Below are positions 50,501-58,489 of a stretch of 64,000 nt of DNA, piece by piece (the first letter of the stretch is position 1; each line of letters begins with the position of its first letter). Where the stretch lies: assembly GCF_040448685.1 (NCBI RefSeq), contig NZ_CP159290.1, positions 2,976,001 to 3,040,000 of the forward strand, written 5' to 3'. The DNA comes from Cellulosimicrobium sp. ES-005 (lineage in GTDB: Bacteria > Actinomycetota > Actinomycetes > Actinomycetales > Cellulomonadaceae). The notes under the pieces are model-generated. The model was not told the DNA's origin and did not search any database. It saw only the letters and a program-made list of their open reading frames with translations. Position numbers and translations under genes: made by a program.

Positions 50501-51846
50501 ACACCGTGCGCGGGCACCTCACGGTCCCCGCGGGCGTGGAGCTGCGCGGCTCGGCGGGCGTCGCGAACCGCGACTCGCTCGAGCTGAGCGGCGGCACCGT
50601 GCTCCTCGCGTACGAGGGCGGCGTGGCGCCGGCGGCGCCGGGCGAGCCCGACCCGTCGGTCGGCGCGACGGCGTTCGTCACCCTCGCGGGCGAGGACGCG
50701 GGCCTGCGCGGGCTGCGCGTCTTCCACCCCGAGAACAACCCGGCCGGCCCGGACGGCGTCCGGTCCTACCCGTTCGCCGTGCGCGGCGACGCGCCGGGGA
50801 CCTACGTGGTGAACGTCGGCCTGACGAACACGTGGAACGCGATCGATCTCACCGCCGCGGCGGACGGGTTCCTCGTGCGGCGCGCCGTCGGGCTCTTCCT
50901 CTCCGAGGGCGTGCACGTCGGCGCCAACGCGGGCGGCACGGTCGAGAACGTGCTGTCGAACGGCAACGTCATCACGCGCCTCGCGTACGGGCTGCCGGGC
51001 TGGGTCGAGGGGGCCGACCTGTTCGGCCAGGTCATCGACCCCGTCGCGCGCGAGCGCGAGGTCCTCGTGCGGGCGACCGGGTCGCAGGACCTCACGGTGC
51101 TCAACACGTTCGCGTACGGCACGCACGACGGCATCGTCGCGAGCGACGGCGCCACCGTGCGGGCGTTCAACCTCGGGACCGACAACCTCGGTCCGGGCGG
51201 GCACACGGTCGACGCGGACGCGTCGAGCACGGTGAGCGTCGTCAACCTCATGCGGTTCAACGGCACCACGAGCCGCGGACCGGTGACGATCGTCAACCCC
51301 CTCGCCATCCACATGGCGACGTCGGCGCTGGACGTCGCGGCGGACGCCGCGGAGGGCGCCGCCGGGACCGTGCGCGTCGAGGCCAACGAGGCGGAGCCGG
51401 GCCGGTACGAGACCGGGAGCGCGGTGGCGGTGGTCGCCGAGCCCGCCGACGGGTCGGCGTTCGCCGGCTGGCGCGACGCCTCCGGCGCCGTGGTCTCCCA
51501 CGACGCGCGGTACGCGTTCGCGCTCGCGGCCGACACGTCGCTCACGGCCGTGTTCGTCGTCGCGCCGACGACCGGCGTCGAGGTCGAGGCGACCGGGCGG
51601 TGCCTCGCGGGCCGCGCGTACGTCGCGGTCCGCGCCCGCAACGGGGGCGAGGACGCCGTGACGGTGCGCCTCGCGACGCCGTTCGGGGAGCGCACGGTCG
51701 ACGACGTCGCCCCGGGGAAGAGCGCCTACCAGTCGTTCGCGACACGGGCGACGGCGGTCGAGGCGGGCACGGCGCAGGTCACCGTCACCGCGGACGGCGG
51801 CGACGTCGTCCTCACGGCGCCGTACGACGCCGTGCGCTGCGGCTGA
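47599..51846 (+). CDS. Large secreted multidomain protein with two beta-helix (pectate-lyase-3 type) modules
   Basis: A 1415-residue secreted protein. A signal peptide (1-31, ending PATASPVV) is followed by two beta-sandwich-like stretches (about 32-335). A FIVAR-like helical segment lies at about 336-412, and an F5/8 type C (CBM32-like) domain at 413-545 (DLARGKPVTVSSGG, WVQVDLGAVTEIDEVLVRW). Beta-helix 1 begins at about 566 (VVTDFGADPTGEGDSTAAIQ, GGTVWLPAGTYRVTG). Beta-helix 2 begins at about 918 (DATAAIQAALDDTAAAGGGV, YLPAGWYTVRGH). An InlB-type repeat lies at about 1257-1320 (AFAGWRDASGAVVSHDARYA). The last 82 residues are the domain shared with the sialidase. Paired beta-helices are known in GH55; the true substrate is open. 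The ATG at 47599 has AAGGG 8 nt upstream; a GTG at 47590 is also possible. Confidence 0.88.
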   Translation: MSMHAGAGRVVATGAALVMAVTGLVAPATASPVVDVDRYPVGVGADLSTTPRTHGIAVATAPTTGAQETGEEGGRAFWRTDAAAGAERIALDVADAYVGRLADVPGYLVVDHRTGEQVVATAVDGSVLGAGAPEADADGDGWTSTVVALPAGALEPGTQAGGDPEVSLAAADGELSVASVRVVAQGASVDLGPTVAERGIAVRAGDATAGLVTGTADGRGYWQTGRAQGTNFVYANVSDAYALDTRDRVLVDATVQQGGGDMFLQYDSPGDTIPHMFKPSPRLALGTDGTWVSRSWLLDDAILTNRSNGSDFRLSVEGSPQDVRIDSLAVTVVPREVDPAIALRRLVERADVTYAAAREGERDGQYPAGSRAGLRAAIDAADAVAQDPDANGEEVDAATTALEDALEDFLGSQVTTDLARGKPVTVSSGGPAAAATDGDRGTAWTSARDGDTEWVQVDLGAVTEIDEVLVRWTPDYAHVYRVEVSTDGTTYDEVASAGAIDATGVRTRFEPVEARYVRLALDERATQRATFALTDLEVRRAPAVPVEPRLVETVFPTEDVVVADQVVTDFGADPTGEGDSTAAIQAALYACQDATGGTVWLPAGTYRVTGTLEVLPHCTLRGDHPDRAISPDADPLDGTVVVADLPSGDDGPSLFRVGGNAGVVGVTTYYPGQDAADPVPYGFTVELPGRAWQGEQNYMMSSVEHVTMLNSYRGIGISTMAHDRGEGGPGSQVHEIANVRDVVGTALFEGVVAYNGADVGTWQDVTFDNGVWAGAGAAYDAPERAVLDAWTREHGTGLVLGDLEWDEFSGVSVADYAVGIRIVKGQRASFTGSFLDTEVRRTDVAVQVEVSDDRWGTAFAGGTLEGSEAAVRNTSGGYVKLTGTDVTGALEGTVHVLDGPDGGVPARPEPVLAPRPAERLVDVTKAPYDVPRTPGQLSDVDATAAIQAALDDTAAAGGGVVYLPAGWYTVRGHLTVPAGVELRGSAGVANRDSLELSGGTVLLAYEGGVAPAAPGEPDPSVGATAFVTLAGEDAGLRGLRVFHPENNPAGPDGVRSYPFAVRGDAPGTYVVNVGLTNTWNAIDLTAAADGFLVRRAVGLFLSEGVHVGANAGGTVENVLSNGNVITRLAYGLPGWVEGADLFGQVIDPVAREREVLVRATGSQDLTVLNTFAYGTHDGIVASDGATVRAFNLGTDNLGPGGHTVDADASSTVSVVNLMRFNGTTSRGPVTIVNPLAIHMATSALDVAADAAEGAAGTVRVEANEAEPGRYETGSAVAVVAEPADGSAFAGWRDASGAVVSHDARYAFALAADTSLTAVFVVAPTTGVEVEATGRCLAGRAYVAVRARNGGEDAVTVRLATPFGERTVDDVAPGKSAYQSFATRATAVEAGTAQVTVTADGGDVVLTAPYDAVRCG

Positions 51847-51881
51847 CGTACCCGGCCGCGCACCCGCGCGGCCGGCACGAC

Positions 51882-51911
51882 GGCGGGGCCCGGGGCGACC
51901 CGGGCCCCGCC
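51882..51911 (+). terminator. Hairpin after the beta-helix protein gene
   Basis: Perfect 13-bp arms GGCGGGGCCCGGG and CCCGGGCCCCGCC with a GCGA tetraloop, 35 nt past the stop and 48 nt before the DUF4432 start. It should terminate most transcripts or limit read-through into the downstream four genes. Confidence 0.7.
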
Positions 51912-51958
51912 GCCACACGGACGGGCCCGCAGGAGGCCCGCAAGAGAGGACACGAGAC

Positions 51959-52972
51959 ATGACGGCAGCGGGCGACGAACCCGGGACGATCCACGGGGCG
52001 GACCCCGGCGAGGTCCGGCGCCGCGCCGGGTGGCTCGGCCAGGTCGCGCGCGTCGAGCAGCTCGTCGACGCCGACGGCCCGGCCCGCGGTGCGCGCCGCG
52101 TGCGCGTCGTGACGGGCGGCGGGCTGGAGCTCGACGTGCTGCCCGACCGCGCGCTCGACCTCGGCCAGGTCACGGTGCACGGCGTCCCGCTCGCGTGGAT
52201 GGCCCCCGCGGGGCTCGCCGCGCCCGGGCTCTACCAGGGCGACGACTTCGGCACGACGTTCGGCGGCGGGCTGCTCGTCACGTGCGGCCTCGACCACGTC
52301 GGCTCCCCGGTGTCCGACGGCGGCCGGCGGTTCCCGCAGCACGGTCGCCTCACCGCGGCCCCGGCGAGCGTGGAGCGCGCGGCGGTCGTCGGGGACGAGG
52401 TCGTGGTCGAGGGCGTCGTCCGGCAGGCGTCGCTCCATGAGGAGCACCTCGTGCTCCGGCGCCGGGTCCGCGCGGGCCTCGGGACGACGTCGGTCACCGT
52501 CGAGGACACCGTGACCAACGAGGGGTGGCGCCCCGAGCCGCACCTCGTGCTCTACCACGCGAACCTCGGGTGGCCGCTCGTCGCCGAGTCCGCGGAGCTC
52601 GACGTCTCGTCGCAGCACGTCGAGCCCGACGGTCCGGACGCCGTCGGCGACCCCTGGCGCGAGATCACCGCGCCCGCCGAGGGGTACCGCCAGCGCGTGC
52701 ACCGGCACGACCTCGCGCCCGGGACCGGGCGCGCCATCGTGACGAACCGCGACCTGGGGCTGCGCCTGACCGTCTCGTTCCCGACCGCGACCCTGCCCGT
52801 GCTGTACCAGTGGAAGATGTTCGCCCCCGGGCAGAACGTCCTCGGGATCGAGCCCATGAACGCGCCCGCGATCGGCGGGCGCGTCGCCGCGCGCGAGGCG
52901 GGCGTCCTGCCCGTCCTCGCGCCGGGCGAGTCCGTCTCCTACGCCGTGCGGTTCGACGTCGAGCGCGTCTGA
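51959..52972 (+). CDS. DUF4432 family protein (aldose-epimerase-like)
   Basis: A 337-residue soluble beta-sandwich protein of the galactose mutarotase-like superfamily. DUF4432 blocks are present: VVTGGGLELDVLPDRALDLG, GLYQGDDFGTTFGGGLLVTC, FPQHGRLTAAPA (His), VTVEDTVTNEGWRPEPHLVL with YHANLGWPL (His) and YQWKMFAPGQNVLGIEPMNA. Members accompany sugar-catabolic genes and probably act on sugar anomers or keto-sugars. GAGAGGA precedes the ATG. It is followed by ThuA and Gfo/Idh genes in the same direction. Confidence 0.87.
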   Translation: MTAAGDEPGTIHGADPGEVRRRAGWLGQVARVEQLVDADGPARGARRVRVVTGGGLELDVLPDRALDLGQVTVHGVPLAWMAPAGLAAPGLYQGDDFGTTFGGGLLVTCGLDHVGSPVSDGGRRFPQHGRLTAAPASVERAAVVGDEVVVEGVVRQASLHEEHLVLRRRVRAGLGTTSVTVEDTVTNEGWRPEPHLVLYHANLGWPLVAESAELDVSSQHVEPDGPDAVGDPWREITAPAEGYRQRVHRHDLAPGTGRAIVTNRDLGLRLTVSFPTATLPVLYQWKMFAPGQNVLGIEPMNAPAIGGRVAAREAGVLPVLAPGESVSYAVRFDVERV

Positions 52973-53063
52973 CCGCTGTCCCGTCCCGCACCGCCCCACC
53001 CCGGACCCGTCCACCGAGCCCGTCCGCCCGCGCCCCGCGCGAGACCGCCCAGGAGGCCGTCGC

Positions 53064-53804
53064 ATGACCGACCGCACGTCCCCGCCCACCGCCCTCGTCG
53101 TCCGCGGCGGCTGGTCCGGGCACCGGCCCGAGGAGACGACCGACCTGTTCGTCCCCTTCCTCAGCGCGCAGGGGTACGTCGTGCGCGTCGAACCGTCGCC
53201 CGCCGTGTACGCCGACGCGCGCACCATGGCGCAGGTCGACCTCGTCGTGCAGAGCGTGACCATGAGCGAGATCAGCCCCGAGCAGGTCGCCGGGCTCGTC
53301 GCCGCCGTCGAGGCGGGCACGGGGCTCGCGGGCTGGCACGGCGGGATCGTCGACTCCTACCGCGCGAGCAGCGAGTACGCGCACCTCGTCGGCGGGCAGT
53401 TCGCCCACCACCCGCGCCGCACCGCCGGGCCGGGCACGCCGCTCGGGCCGCTGCGCGGCGACGAGACGGACAACTTCGTCACGCACAGCGTGCGCGTCGT
53501 CCCGGAGCAGTCCCACCACCCCGTCGTCGCGGGGCTCGACGACTTCGAGATCACCACCGAGCAGTACTGGGTCCTCACCGACGACTACGACGACGTCCTC
53601 GCGACGACGACCGTCGAGGCCCGGCCCGAGGACCCCTGGCACGACCCGTCGACCTCGCCCGCCGTCTGGACGCGACGGTGGGGCGCTGGCCGCGTGTTCG
53701 TCTGCACCGTCGGGCACCGGCCCGAGGACCTCGAGCACCCGACCGTCCGTACGATGGTCGAGCGCGGGATGCTCTGGGCGAGCCGGCAGGAGCACGCGCT
53801 GTGA
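53064..53804 (+). CDS. ThuA family protein
   Basis: A 246-residue protein of the class I glutamine amidotransferase-like fold, ThuA branch. Features are LVVRGGWSGHRPEETTDLFV, VYADARTMAQVDLVVQS, AGWHGGIVDSYR, FAHHPR, HPVVAGLDDFEITTEQYWVL and WTRRWGAGRVFVCTVGHRP. ThuA proteins are linked to trehalose and other disaccharide use through 3-keto intermediates, together with Gfo/Idh partners. The next gene here is exactly such a Gfo/Idh gene, overlapping by 4 nt. Confidence 0.9.
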   Translation: MTDRTSPPTALVVRGGWSGHRPEETTDLFVPFLSAQGYVVRVEPSPAVYADARTMAQVDLVVQSVTMSEISPEQVAGLVAAVEAGTGLAGWHGGIVDSYRASSEYAHLVGGQFAHHPRRTAGPGTPLGPLRGDETDNFVTHSVRVVPEQSHHPVVAGLDDFEITTEQYWVLTDDYDDVLATTTVEARPEDPWHDPSTSPAVWTRRWGAGRVFVCTVGHRPEDLEHPTVRTMVERGMLWASRQEHAL

Positions 53805-54976
53805 CCGCCGAGGCGCGGACGCTCGAGCTCTCCGCCGGCGCGACCGGTCGCCCCGCGGGCGTCGGGATCGTCGGCTGCGGCGCGATCAGCGGCCAGTACC
53901 TCGAGACGCTGCCCCGGCTCGGCGGTCTGCGTCTCGTCGCCGTCGCCGACCTCGACCCCGTGCGGGCGACGGTCGTCGCGGCGGAGCACGGCGTGCGGGC
54001 CCTCGCCGTGGACGCGCTCGTGCGCGACCCCGAGGTCGACGTCGTCCTCAACCTCACCACCCCCGCCGCGCACGACGAGGTGGCGCTCGCGGCGGTCGCC
54101 GCGGGCAAGGACGTGTTCGGCGAGAAGCCACTCGCCGCCGACCGGGCCGCCGCCGCGCGGATCCTCGCCGCCGCGGACGCCGCGGGCGTGCGCGTCGGGT
54201 GCGCGCCCGACACCGTGCTCGGCACGGGGATCCAGACCGCACGCCGCGCCATCGACGACGGCCTGCTCGGCACGCCGGTCGCGGCGACGGCGACGATGGT
54301 CACCGCGGGCCACGAGCGCTGGCACCCGCACCCCGACTTCTACTACCTCCCGGGCGGCGGACCCCTGCTCGACATGGGCCCGTACTACGTCACCGCGCTC
54401 GTGCACCTGCTCGGTCCGGTGACCTCCGTGGTCGGTGCGTCGAGCCGGGCGCGCGCCACGCGCACGATCGGCTCGGGTCCGCGCGCGGGGGAGGAGATCC
54501 CGGTCGAGGTGGACACGCACGTCACGGGCGTCCTCACGCACGCGTCGGGCGCTCTGTCGACCCTCGTCATGAGCTTCGACGCACCCGCGAGCCAGGCGCC
54601 CCCGATCGAGGTCCACGGCACGCTCGCCTCGCTCCAGGCGCCGGACCCGAACGGGTTCGACGGCGTCGTCCGGCTCCGGGGCGTCACCGAGGGCGCTGCC
54701 GACGCGTGGCGCGCGCTCCCCGTGAGCGCCGGGTTCCCCGACGCCGGACGGGGGTACGGCCTCGCGGACCTCGTCGCCACGCCCGACGGCGTCGAGCCGC
54801 GCGCGAGCGGCCGGCTCGCCCTGCACGTGCTCGACGTCATGGAGTCGCTGCTCGACGCCGCGCGCACGGGTGCGCGCGTGGAGGTCGGCGCTGCCGCCGA
54901 CCGCCCGCGCGCCGTCCCGCTCCCGACCGTCCCCGACGAGAGGGGGTGGCTCGCCGACGCTCTGCACGAGACGTGA
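53801..54976 (+). CDS. Gfo/Idh/MocA family oxidoreductase paired with ThuA
   Basis: A 391-residue NAD(P)-dependent oxidoreductase. The Rossmann start is VGIVGCGAISGQYLETLPRL, the catalytic lysine motif VFGEKPLAADRAAAARIL, and the substrate motif YYLPGGGPLLDMGPYYVTAL with the Asp/Tyr of the ThuB-like subgroup. The GTG start overlaps the ThuA stop (GTGA), so the pair is cotranslated. By analogy with ThuA-ThuB it could oxidise C3 of a glycosyl residue before cleavage. Confidence 0.9.
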   Translation: MTAEARTLELSAGATGRPAGVGIVGCGAISGQYLETLPRLGGLRLVAVADLDPVRATVVAAEHGVRALAVDALVRDPEVDVVLNLTTPAAHDEVALAAVAAGKDVFGEKPLAADRAAAARILAAADAAGVRVGCAPDTVLGTGIQTARRAIDDGLLGTPVAATATMVTAGHERWHPHPDFYYLPGGGPLLDMGPYYVTALVHLLGPVTSVVGASSRARATRTIGSGPRAGEEIPVEVDTHVTGVLTHASGALSTLVMSFDAPASQAPPIEVHGTLASLQAPDPNGFDGVVRLRGVTEGAADAWRALPVSAGFPDAGRGYGLADLVATPDGVEPRASGRLALHVLDVMESLLDAARTGARVEVGAAADRPRAVPLPTVPDERGWLADALHET

Positions 54977-55039
54977 CCGACCGTGCTGGCGGCGACGACG
55001 ACGTCGTACCGGCACCCCCAGAGAAACGGACGTGATCGC

Positions 55040-56737
55040 ATGAGCTTCACCCGACGTTCCTTCCTCGGCCTGACGGCCGCCGCCGCGGCGACCGCCGCCG
55101 TCGGCTCCTCCGCCTCCGCCTCCGCCTCCGCCGCCGGCCCGGCCGCAGCCGCCCTCCCGGGCGCCGCCGTCGCGGTGAGCCCGCCCGGCGACGTCGTCGG
55201 CAAGATCACCGCCGGCTACCAGGGCTGGTTCGCGTGCCGGGGCGACGGCGCCCCGATCGACGCGTGGTGGCACTGGGCCCGCCAGGCCGACCAGGCGCCG
55301 TCGACCACCAACACCGTCATCAAGTCGTGGCCGGACGTCCGCGAGTACACGACGACGTACCAGACCGCGTTCCCCGCGCTCGGCGACGGCCGCCCCGCGC
55401 GCCTCTTCTCGTCGTACGACCAGCAGACGGTCGACACGCACCTGCGCTGGATGGCCGAGAACGGCATCCACACGGCCGCGCTCCAGCGCTTCAACCCGTT
55501 CGGCGGCGAGGGCCCGACGCGCGACGTCATGGCGAGCCGCACCCGCACCGCCGCGGAGCGCGCGGGCGTGAAGTTCTACGTCATGTACGACGTGAGCGAC
55601 TGGTACGCGATGCGGAACCAGATCACGCAGGACTGGACGACGAAGATGTCCGCCCACGTCGCCTCGCCCGCGTACGCGCGGCAGAACGGCAAACCCGTGG
55701 TGGGCATCTGGGGCTTCGGGTTCGACGACGCCCAGCGTCCGTTCACGCCGCAGGAGTGCCAGGAGGTCGTCGACTGGTTCAAGGCGCAGGGGTGCTACGT
55801 CATGGGCGGCGTGCCGACGTGGTGGCGCGAGGGGACCGGAGACTCGCGCCCCGGGTTCGGGGGTGTGTACCGCTCGTTCGACATGATCTCGCCGTGGCTC
55901 GTCGGCCGGATCGGGACCGTCGCGGGCGCGGACGACTTCTACGCCCGGGCCACGGTCCCCGACCTCGCCGAGTGCACGCGCCTCGGCATCGACTACCAGC
56001 CGTGCGTCCTGCCCGGCGACCTCCAGGAGGGCCAGCGCGCGCACGGCGACTTCCTGTGGCGCCAGTTCTACAACCACGCGCGGGCGGGCGTCGCGAGCGC
56101 GTACGTCTCGATGTTCGACGAGTACAACGAGGGCAACCAGATCGCGAAGACGGCCGCGACGGCGGCGGACGTGCCCGCGGGCTCGGGCATGCGGGCCCTC
56201 GACGAGGACGGCACGGCGTGCTCCTCGGACTACTACCTGCGCCTCACGAACGACGGCGGCCGCCTGCTCCGCGGCGAGATCGCGCTGACGGCCGTGCGGC
56301 CCACACCGCCCGTGGTCGGCGGTGGGCCAGGGCCCGTGACCGGCCTCGTCACCCTGCGGGCGCGCGCGAACGCGCAGTACGTCCAGGCCCGCCAGACCGA
56401 CGGCGGCACGCTCGTGGCGGCCGGACCGTCGGTCGGTTCGTGGGAACGGTTCCGGCTGGAGGAGCTGGGCGGCGGGGTCGTGGCGCTGCGCGCCGACGTC
56501 GACGGTCGCTACGTGTGCGCCGAGGACGCGGGCGCGCAGCCGCTCGTCGCGGATCGCGCCGCCGTGGGCGCGTGGGAACGGTTCCGGCTGGAGGACCTCG
56601 GCGGCGGGGCGGTCGCGCTGCGCGCCGAGGTGGTCAACGGCCGCTACGTGTGCGCCGAGGGCGGGGGTGCGCAGCCGCTCGTCGCGAACCGGACGGCCGT
56701 CGGGCCGTGGGAGACGTTCGACCTCGTCCGCCTCTGA
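55040..56737 (+). CDS. Tat-exported glycoside hydrolase, family 71/99-like, with beta-trefoil domain
   Basis: A 565-residue secreted enzyme. A twin-arginine signal (TRRSFLGLTAAAAATAAVG) ends near 32-40. The catalytic region spans about 50-430: VGKITAGYQGWFACRGDGAP, RLFSSYDQQTVDTHLRWMAE, FYVMYDVSDWY, PVVGIWGFGFDD and VSMFDEYNEGNQIAK. The last contains Glu361 and Glu364 in an ExxE arrangement like the catalytic pair of GH99. Residues about 436-565 form three fascin-type beta-trefoil repeats (VALRADVDGRYVCAE, WERFRLEELGGG), a probable carbohydrate-binding part. It is the last gene of the cluster. Substrate could be an alpha-glucan or alpha-mannan. Confidence 0.85.
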   Translation: MSFTRRSFLGLTAAAAATAAVGSSASASASAAGPAAAALPGAAVAVSPPGDVVGKITAGYQGWFACRGDGAPIDAWWHWARQADQAPSTTNTVIKSWPDVREYTTTYQTAFPALGDGRPARLFSSYDQQTVDTHLRWMAENGIHTAALQRFNPFGGEGPTRDVMASRTRTAAERAGVKFYVMYDVSDWYAMRNQITQDWTTKMSAHVASPAYARQNGKPVVGIWGFGFDDAQRPFTPQECQEVVDWFKAQGCYVMGGVPTWWREGTGDSRPGFGGVYRSFDMISPWLVGRIGTVAGADDFYARATVPDLAECTRLGIDYQPCVLPGDLQEGQRAHGDFLWRQFYNHARAGVASAYVSMFDEYNEGNQIAKTAATAADVPAGSGMRALDEDGTACSSDYYLRLTNDGGRLLRGEIALTAVRPTPPVVGGGPGPVTGLVTLRARANAQYVQARQTDGGTLVAAGPSVGSWERFRLEELGGGVVALRADVDGRYVCAEDAGAQPLVADRAAVGAWERFRLEDLGGGAVALRAEVVNGRYVCAEGGGAQPLVANRTAVGPWETFDLVRL

Positions 56738-56743
56738 CGCGCC

Positions 56744-57118
56744 TCACCAGCCGGTGGCGCTGCGGCGGATGACGTCGCGCCGCAGGTCCAGCAGCGCCGC
56801 GCGGGCACGGCGGCGGCGGTCGGCCGGGTCCACGGTGAGCTCGTCGCCCGGGTTGGCGCGACGCTGCGGCTCCTCGCGGGGGCGCGGGTCCAGCGACATC
56901 CCGAGGTCGGTGGTCCGGCGCGCGGCGGTCCGGTGGTCCGTCGCACGATCGCCGGCGGACGCTCGCGTCGACGGAGCGTCGGCGCGGCCGGGGATCGACG
57001 GGGCGGAGAAGAGCGGGCGGTTGTCCGGCACGGGAGCCTCCTCGGGGACGGCCGCGAGGGCGGCCGCGGGTCGGGACGGATGCTGGTGCGCCGGGCTCGG
57101 GGCCCGGCGCACCTCCAT
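56744..57118 (-). CDS. Hypothetical disordered basic protein
   Basis: A 124-residue reading frame beginning with ATG at 57116-57118 (MEVRRAPSPAHQHPSRPAAA). It is rich in Arg, Pro, Ala and Asp, with no membrane helix and no recognisable domain. The C-terminal part RRRARAALLDLRRDVIRRSATGW could form a short amphipathic helix. It converges on the GH71/99 gene with a 6-nt gap. The frame extends upstream through a hairpin repeat, which is unlikely to be coding. It may be a real small protein or an accident of GC bias. Confidence 0.4.
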   Translation of the reverse strand: MEVRRAPSPAHQHPSRPAAALAAVPEEAPVPDNRPLFSAPSIPGRADAPSTRASAGDRATDHRTAARRTTDLGMSLDPRPREEPQRRANPGDELTVDPADRRRRARAALLDLRRDVIRRSATGW

Positions 57119-57209
57119 CGTGCGACCGCGACGTTTCACCCGGTCGTCCGAGGCGTTTCGGCAGTGTTGCAGCAGGTCCGCGGTGCCATGAGAGGTCCCC
57201 GCCCCCGGC

Positions 57210-57268
57210 GTCGAGCACGACATGGGGGTCGTTATCCGGCGGATAGCGACCCCCATGTCGTGTTCGAC
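57210..57268. repeat. Near-perfect 28-bp hairpin repeat, copy 2 (probable terminator)
   Basis: Arm 57210-57237 and arm 57241-57268 pair over 28 bp with only two mismatches (both G-T type) around a 3-nt GGC loop; the central part reads ATGGGGGTCGTTATCC / GGATAGCGACCCCCAT. It lies 20 nt beyond the RDD gene stop. It aligns without gaps with the element at 11427-11487, sharing GGNGTCGTTATC and TAGCGAC/AAGCGAC blocks, so both are copies of one dispersed element placed after minus-strand genes. Confidence 0.75.
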
Positions 57269-57288
57269 AGCGGGTCAGGTCGTGCTCG

Positions 57289-58422
57289 TCAGGAGGGGCC
57301 GCGGCCTCCGCAGGAGGCGACCGTCTCGCCCTCGACGACGACCGACGCCTCCCAGTTCCACGCCGTCGGGAGCGCTGCGACCGTCGCCGCCGGGACGTGG
57401 ACCGTGTACAGCCCTGCGCCGGCGGCCGTGGGCGGGACGACGTCCCACTCGCCGCTTCCGTCGGCGCGCTGCTCGACCCGGAACGGCGACCGGAACTCGC
57501 CCAGAGGGTCGCCCTGCCACGTCTCGAGGCGCAGGACGAGGGCGGCGTCCAACGGTCCGTCGGGCGTGGCGTCCGGGTCGAGGTCGACCGCGAACGACGC
57601 GTCGAGGCCCGTCTCGTCGCCGGCCTCGTCGGGGAGCGGGCTCGTCCGGGTCACGCCCCACCGGCTCTCGGTGCCCGGGGTCGACCAGCTGACGACCTGC
57701 ACGTCGCCGACGGTCAGCGCGGACTCGTCCGACACCTCCGGGGTGCACCTCGCCGTCCACACGTCGCCGCCGGTGTACGAGGCCGGACCGAGGACGAAGA
57801 CGGCGCTCCCCACCGAGAGGACGGTCGCCGCCGCGGTGACGGCGCGCGACGGCGTCGGGCCGCCCAGGCCGGTCCCCGGACCGAGGAACGGCACGGGCGG
57901 GCGGAGCCGCCGCAGCACGACCGTGCTGCACAGCGAGTCGGCGAACGTCCGGCGCTGCGCGTGCCACAGCGGTCGCAGGAAGCCGATGTACAGGATCGCG
58001 TCGAGGAGGTGGGCCAGGTGGCGCAGGACGGTGCGGATCAGCCCGGCGGGCCGGCCGGTCGTGTCGTGCACGACGACGATCCCCACCGTCCGCTTGCCGG
58101 GTGTCGCTCCGGTCCAGCCCTGGAGGGCGAAGAGCGCGGCCGAGGTGCCGAGAGCCCACCAGGTCCCGCCGGGGACGACGGTGCTCGTCGTCACGCCGAC
58201 GCTGAATCCCGGGAGCCAGGCCACCTCGTAGGCGGGCCCGACCGCGAGGAACAGCACCGTCGCGACGATCGCCGTGTCGAGCAGCGACGCGACGACGCGG
58301 CGGGACCAGCTCGCGTACTCCTCGCGCGTCGGCTCCGAGCCGAGTCCCGGAAGGGCGGGCTCGAGGTCTCCGGCTCCGACGTCGTGCGTCGGCCCCCTGC
58401 CGGTCGGGGCGTCGATGGCCAC
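57289..58422 (-). CDS. RDD family membrane protein
   Basis: A 377-residue protein. The N-terminal RDD domain (about 35-175) has SWSRRVVASLLDTAIVATVL (the Arg/Asp signature), WTGATPGKRTVGIVVVHDTT and GLIRTVLRHLAHLLDAILYI. A fourth helix follows (about 195-215), then a long extracytoplasmic region of about 160 residues with two Cys (ARCTPEVS, VASCGGRG) and beta-rich character. The extended outer domain is not part of the standard RDD family. The GTG start is followed by AIDAPTG. Function unknown. Confidence 0.82.
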   Translation of the reverse strand: MAIDAPTGRGPTHDVGAGDLEPALPGLGSEPTREEYASWSRRVVASLLDTAIVATVLFLAVGPAYEVAWLPGFSVGVTTSTVVPGGTWWALGTSAALFALQGWTGATPGKRTVGIVVVHDTTGRPAGLIRTVLRHLAHLLDAILYIGFLRPLWHAQRRTFADSLCSTVVLRRLRPPVPFLGPGTGLGGPTPSRAVTAAATVLSVGSAVFVLGPASYTGGDVWTARCTPEVSDESALTVGDVQVVSWSTPGTESRWGVTRTSPLPDEAGDETGLDASFAVDLDPDATPDGPLDAALVLRLETWQGDPLGEFRSPFRVEQRADGSGEWDVVPPTAAGAGLYTVHVPAATVAALPTAWNWEASVVVEGETVASCGGRGPS

Positions 58423-58489
58423 GCGCCGATCCTGGCAGAGCCCCCGCCGGGCGGGAAGCCCGAGCCTCCTGCCGAGCAGCGGTTGCGGG

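Noticed and set aside
47569-52173. A 1534-codon minus-strand open frame opposite the beta-helix protein gene
   Set aside because: Its composition (repeated Arg, Val, Asp, His, Glu without domains) is typical of antisense frames in this window, and the plus strand has a signal peptide and clear domains.
56744-57256. Longer version of the hypothetical protein starting at 57256
   Set aside because: The extension would translate through one arm and loop of the strong hairpin repeat, which is better explained as a non-coding element.
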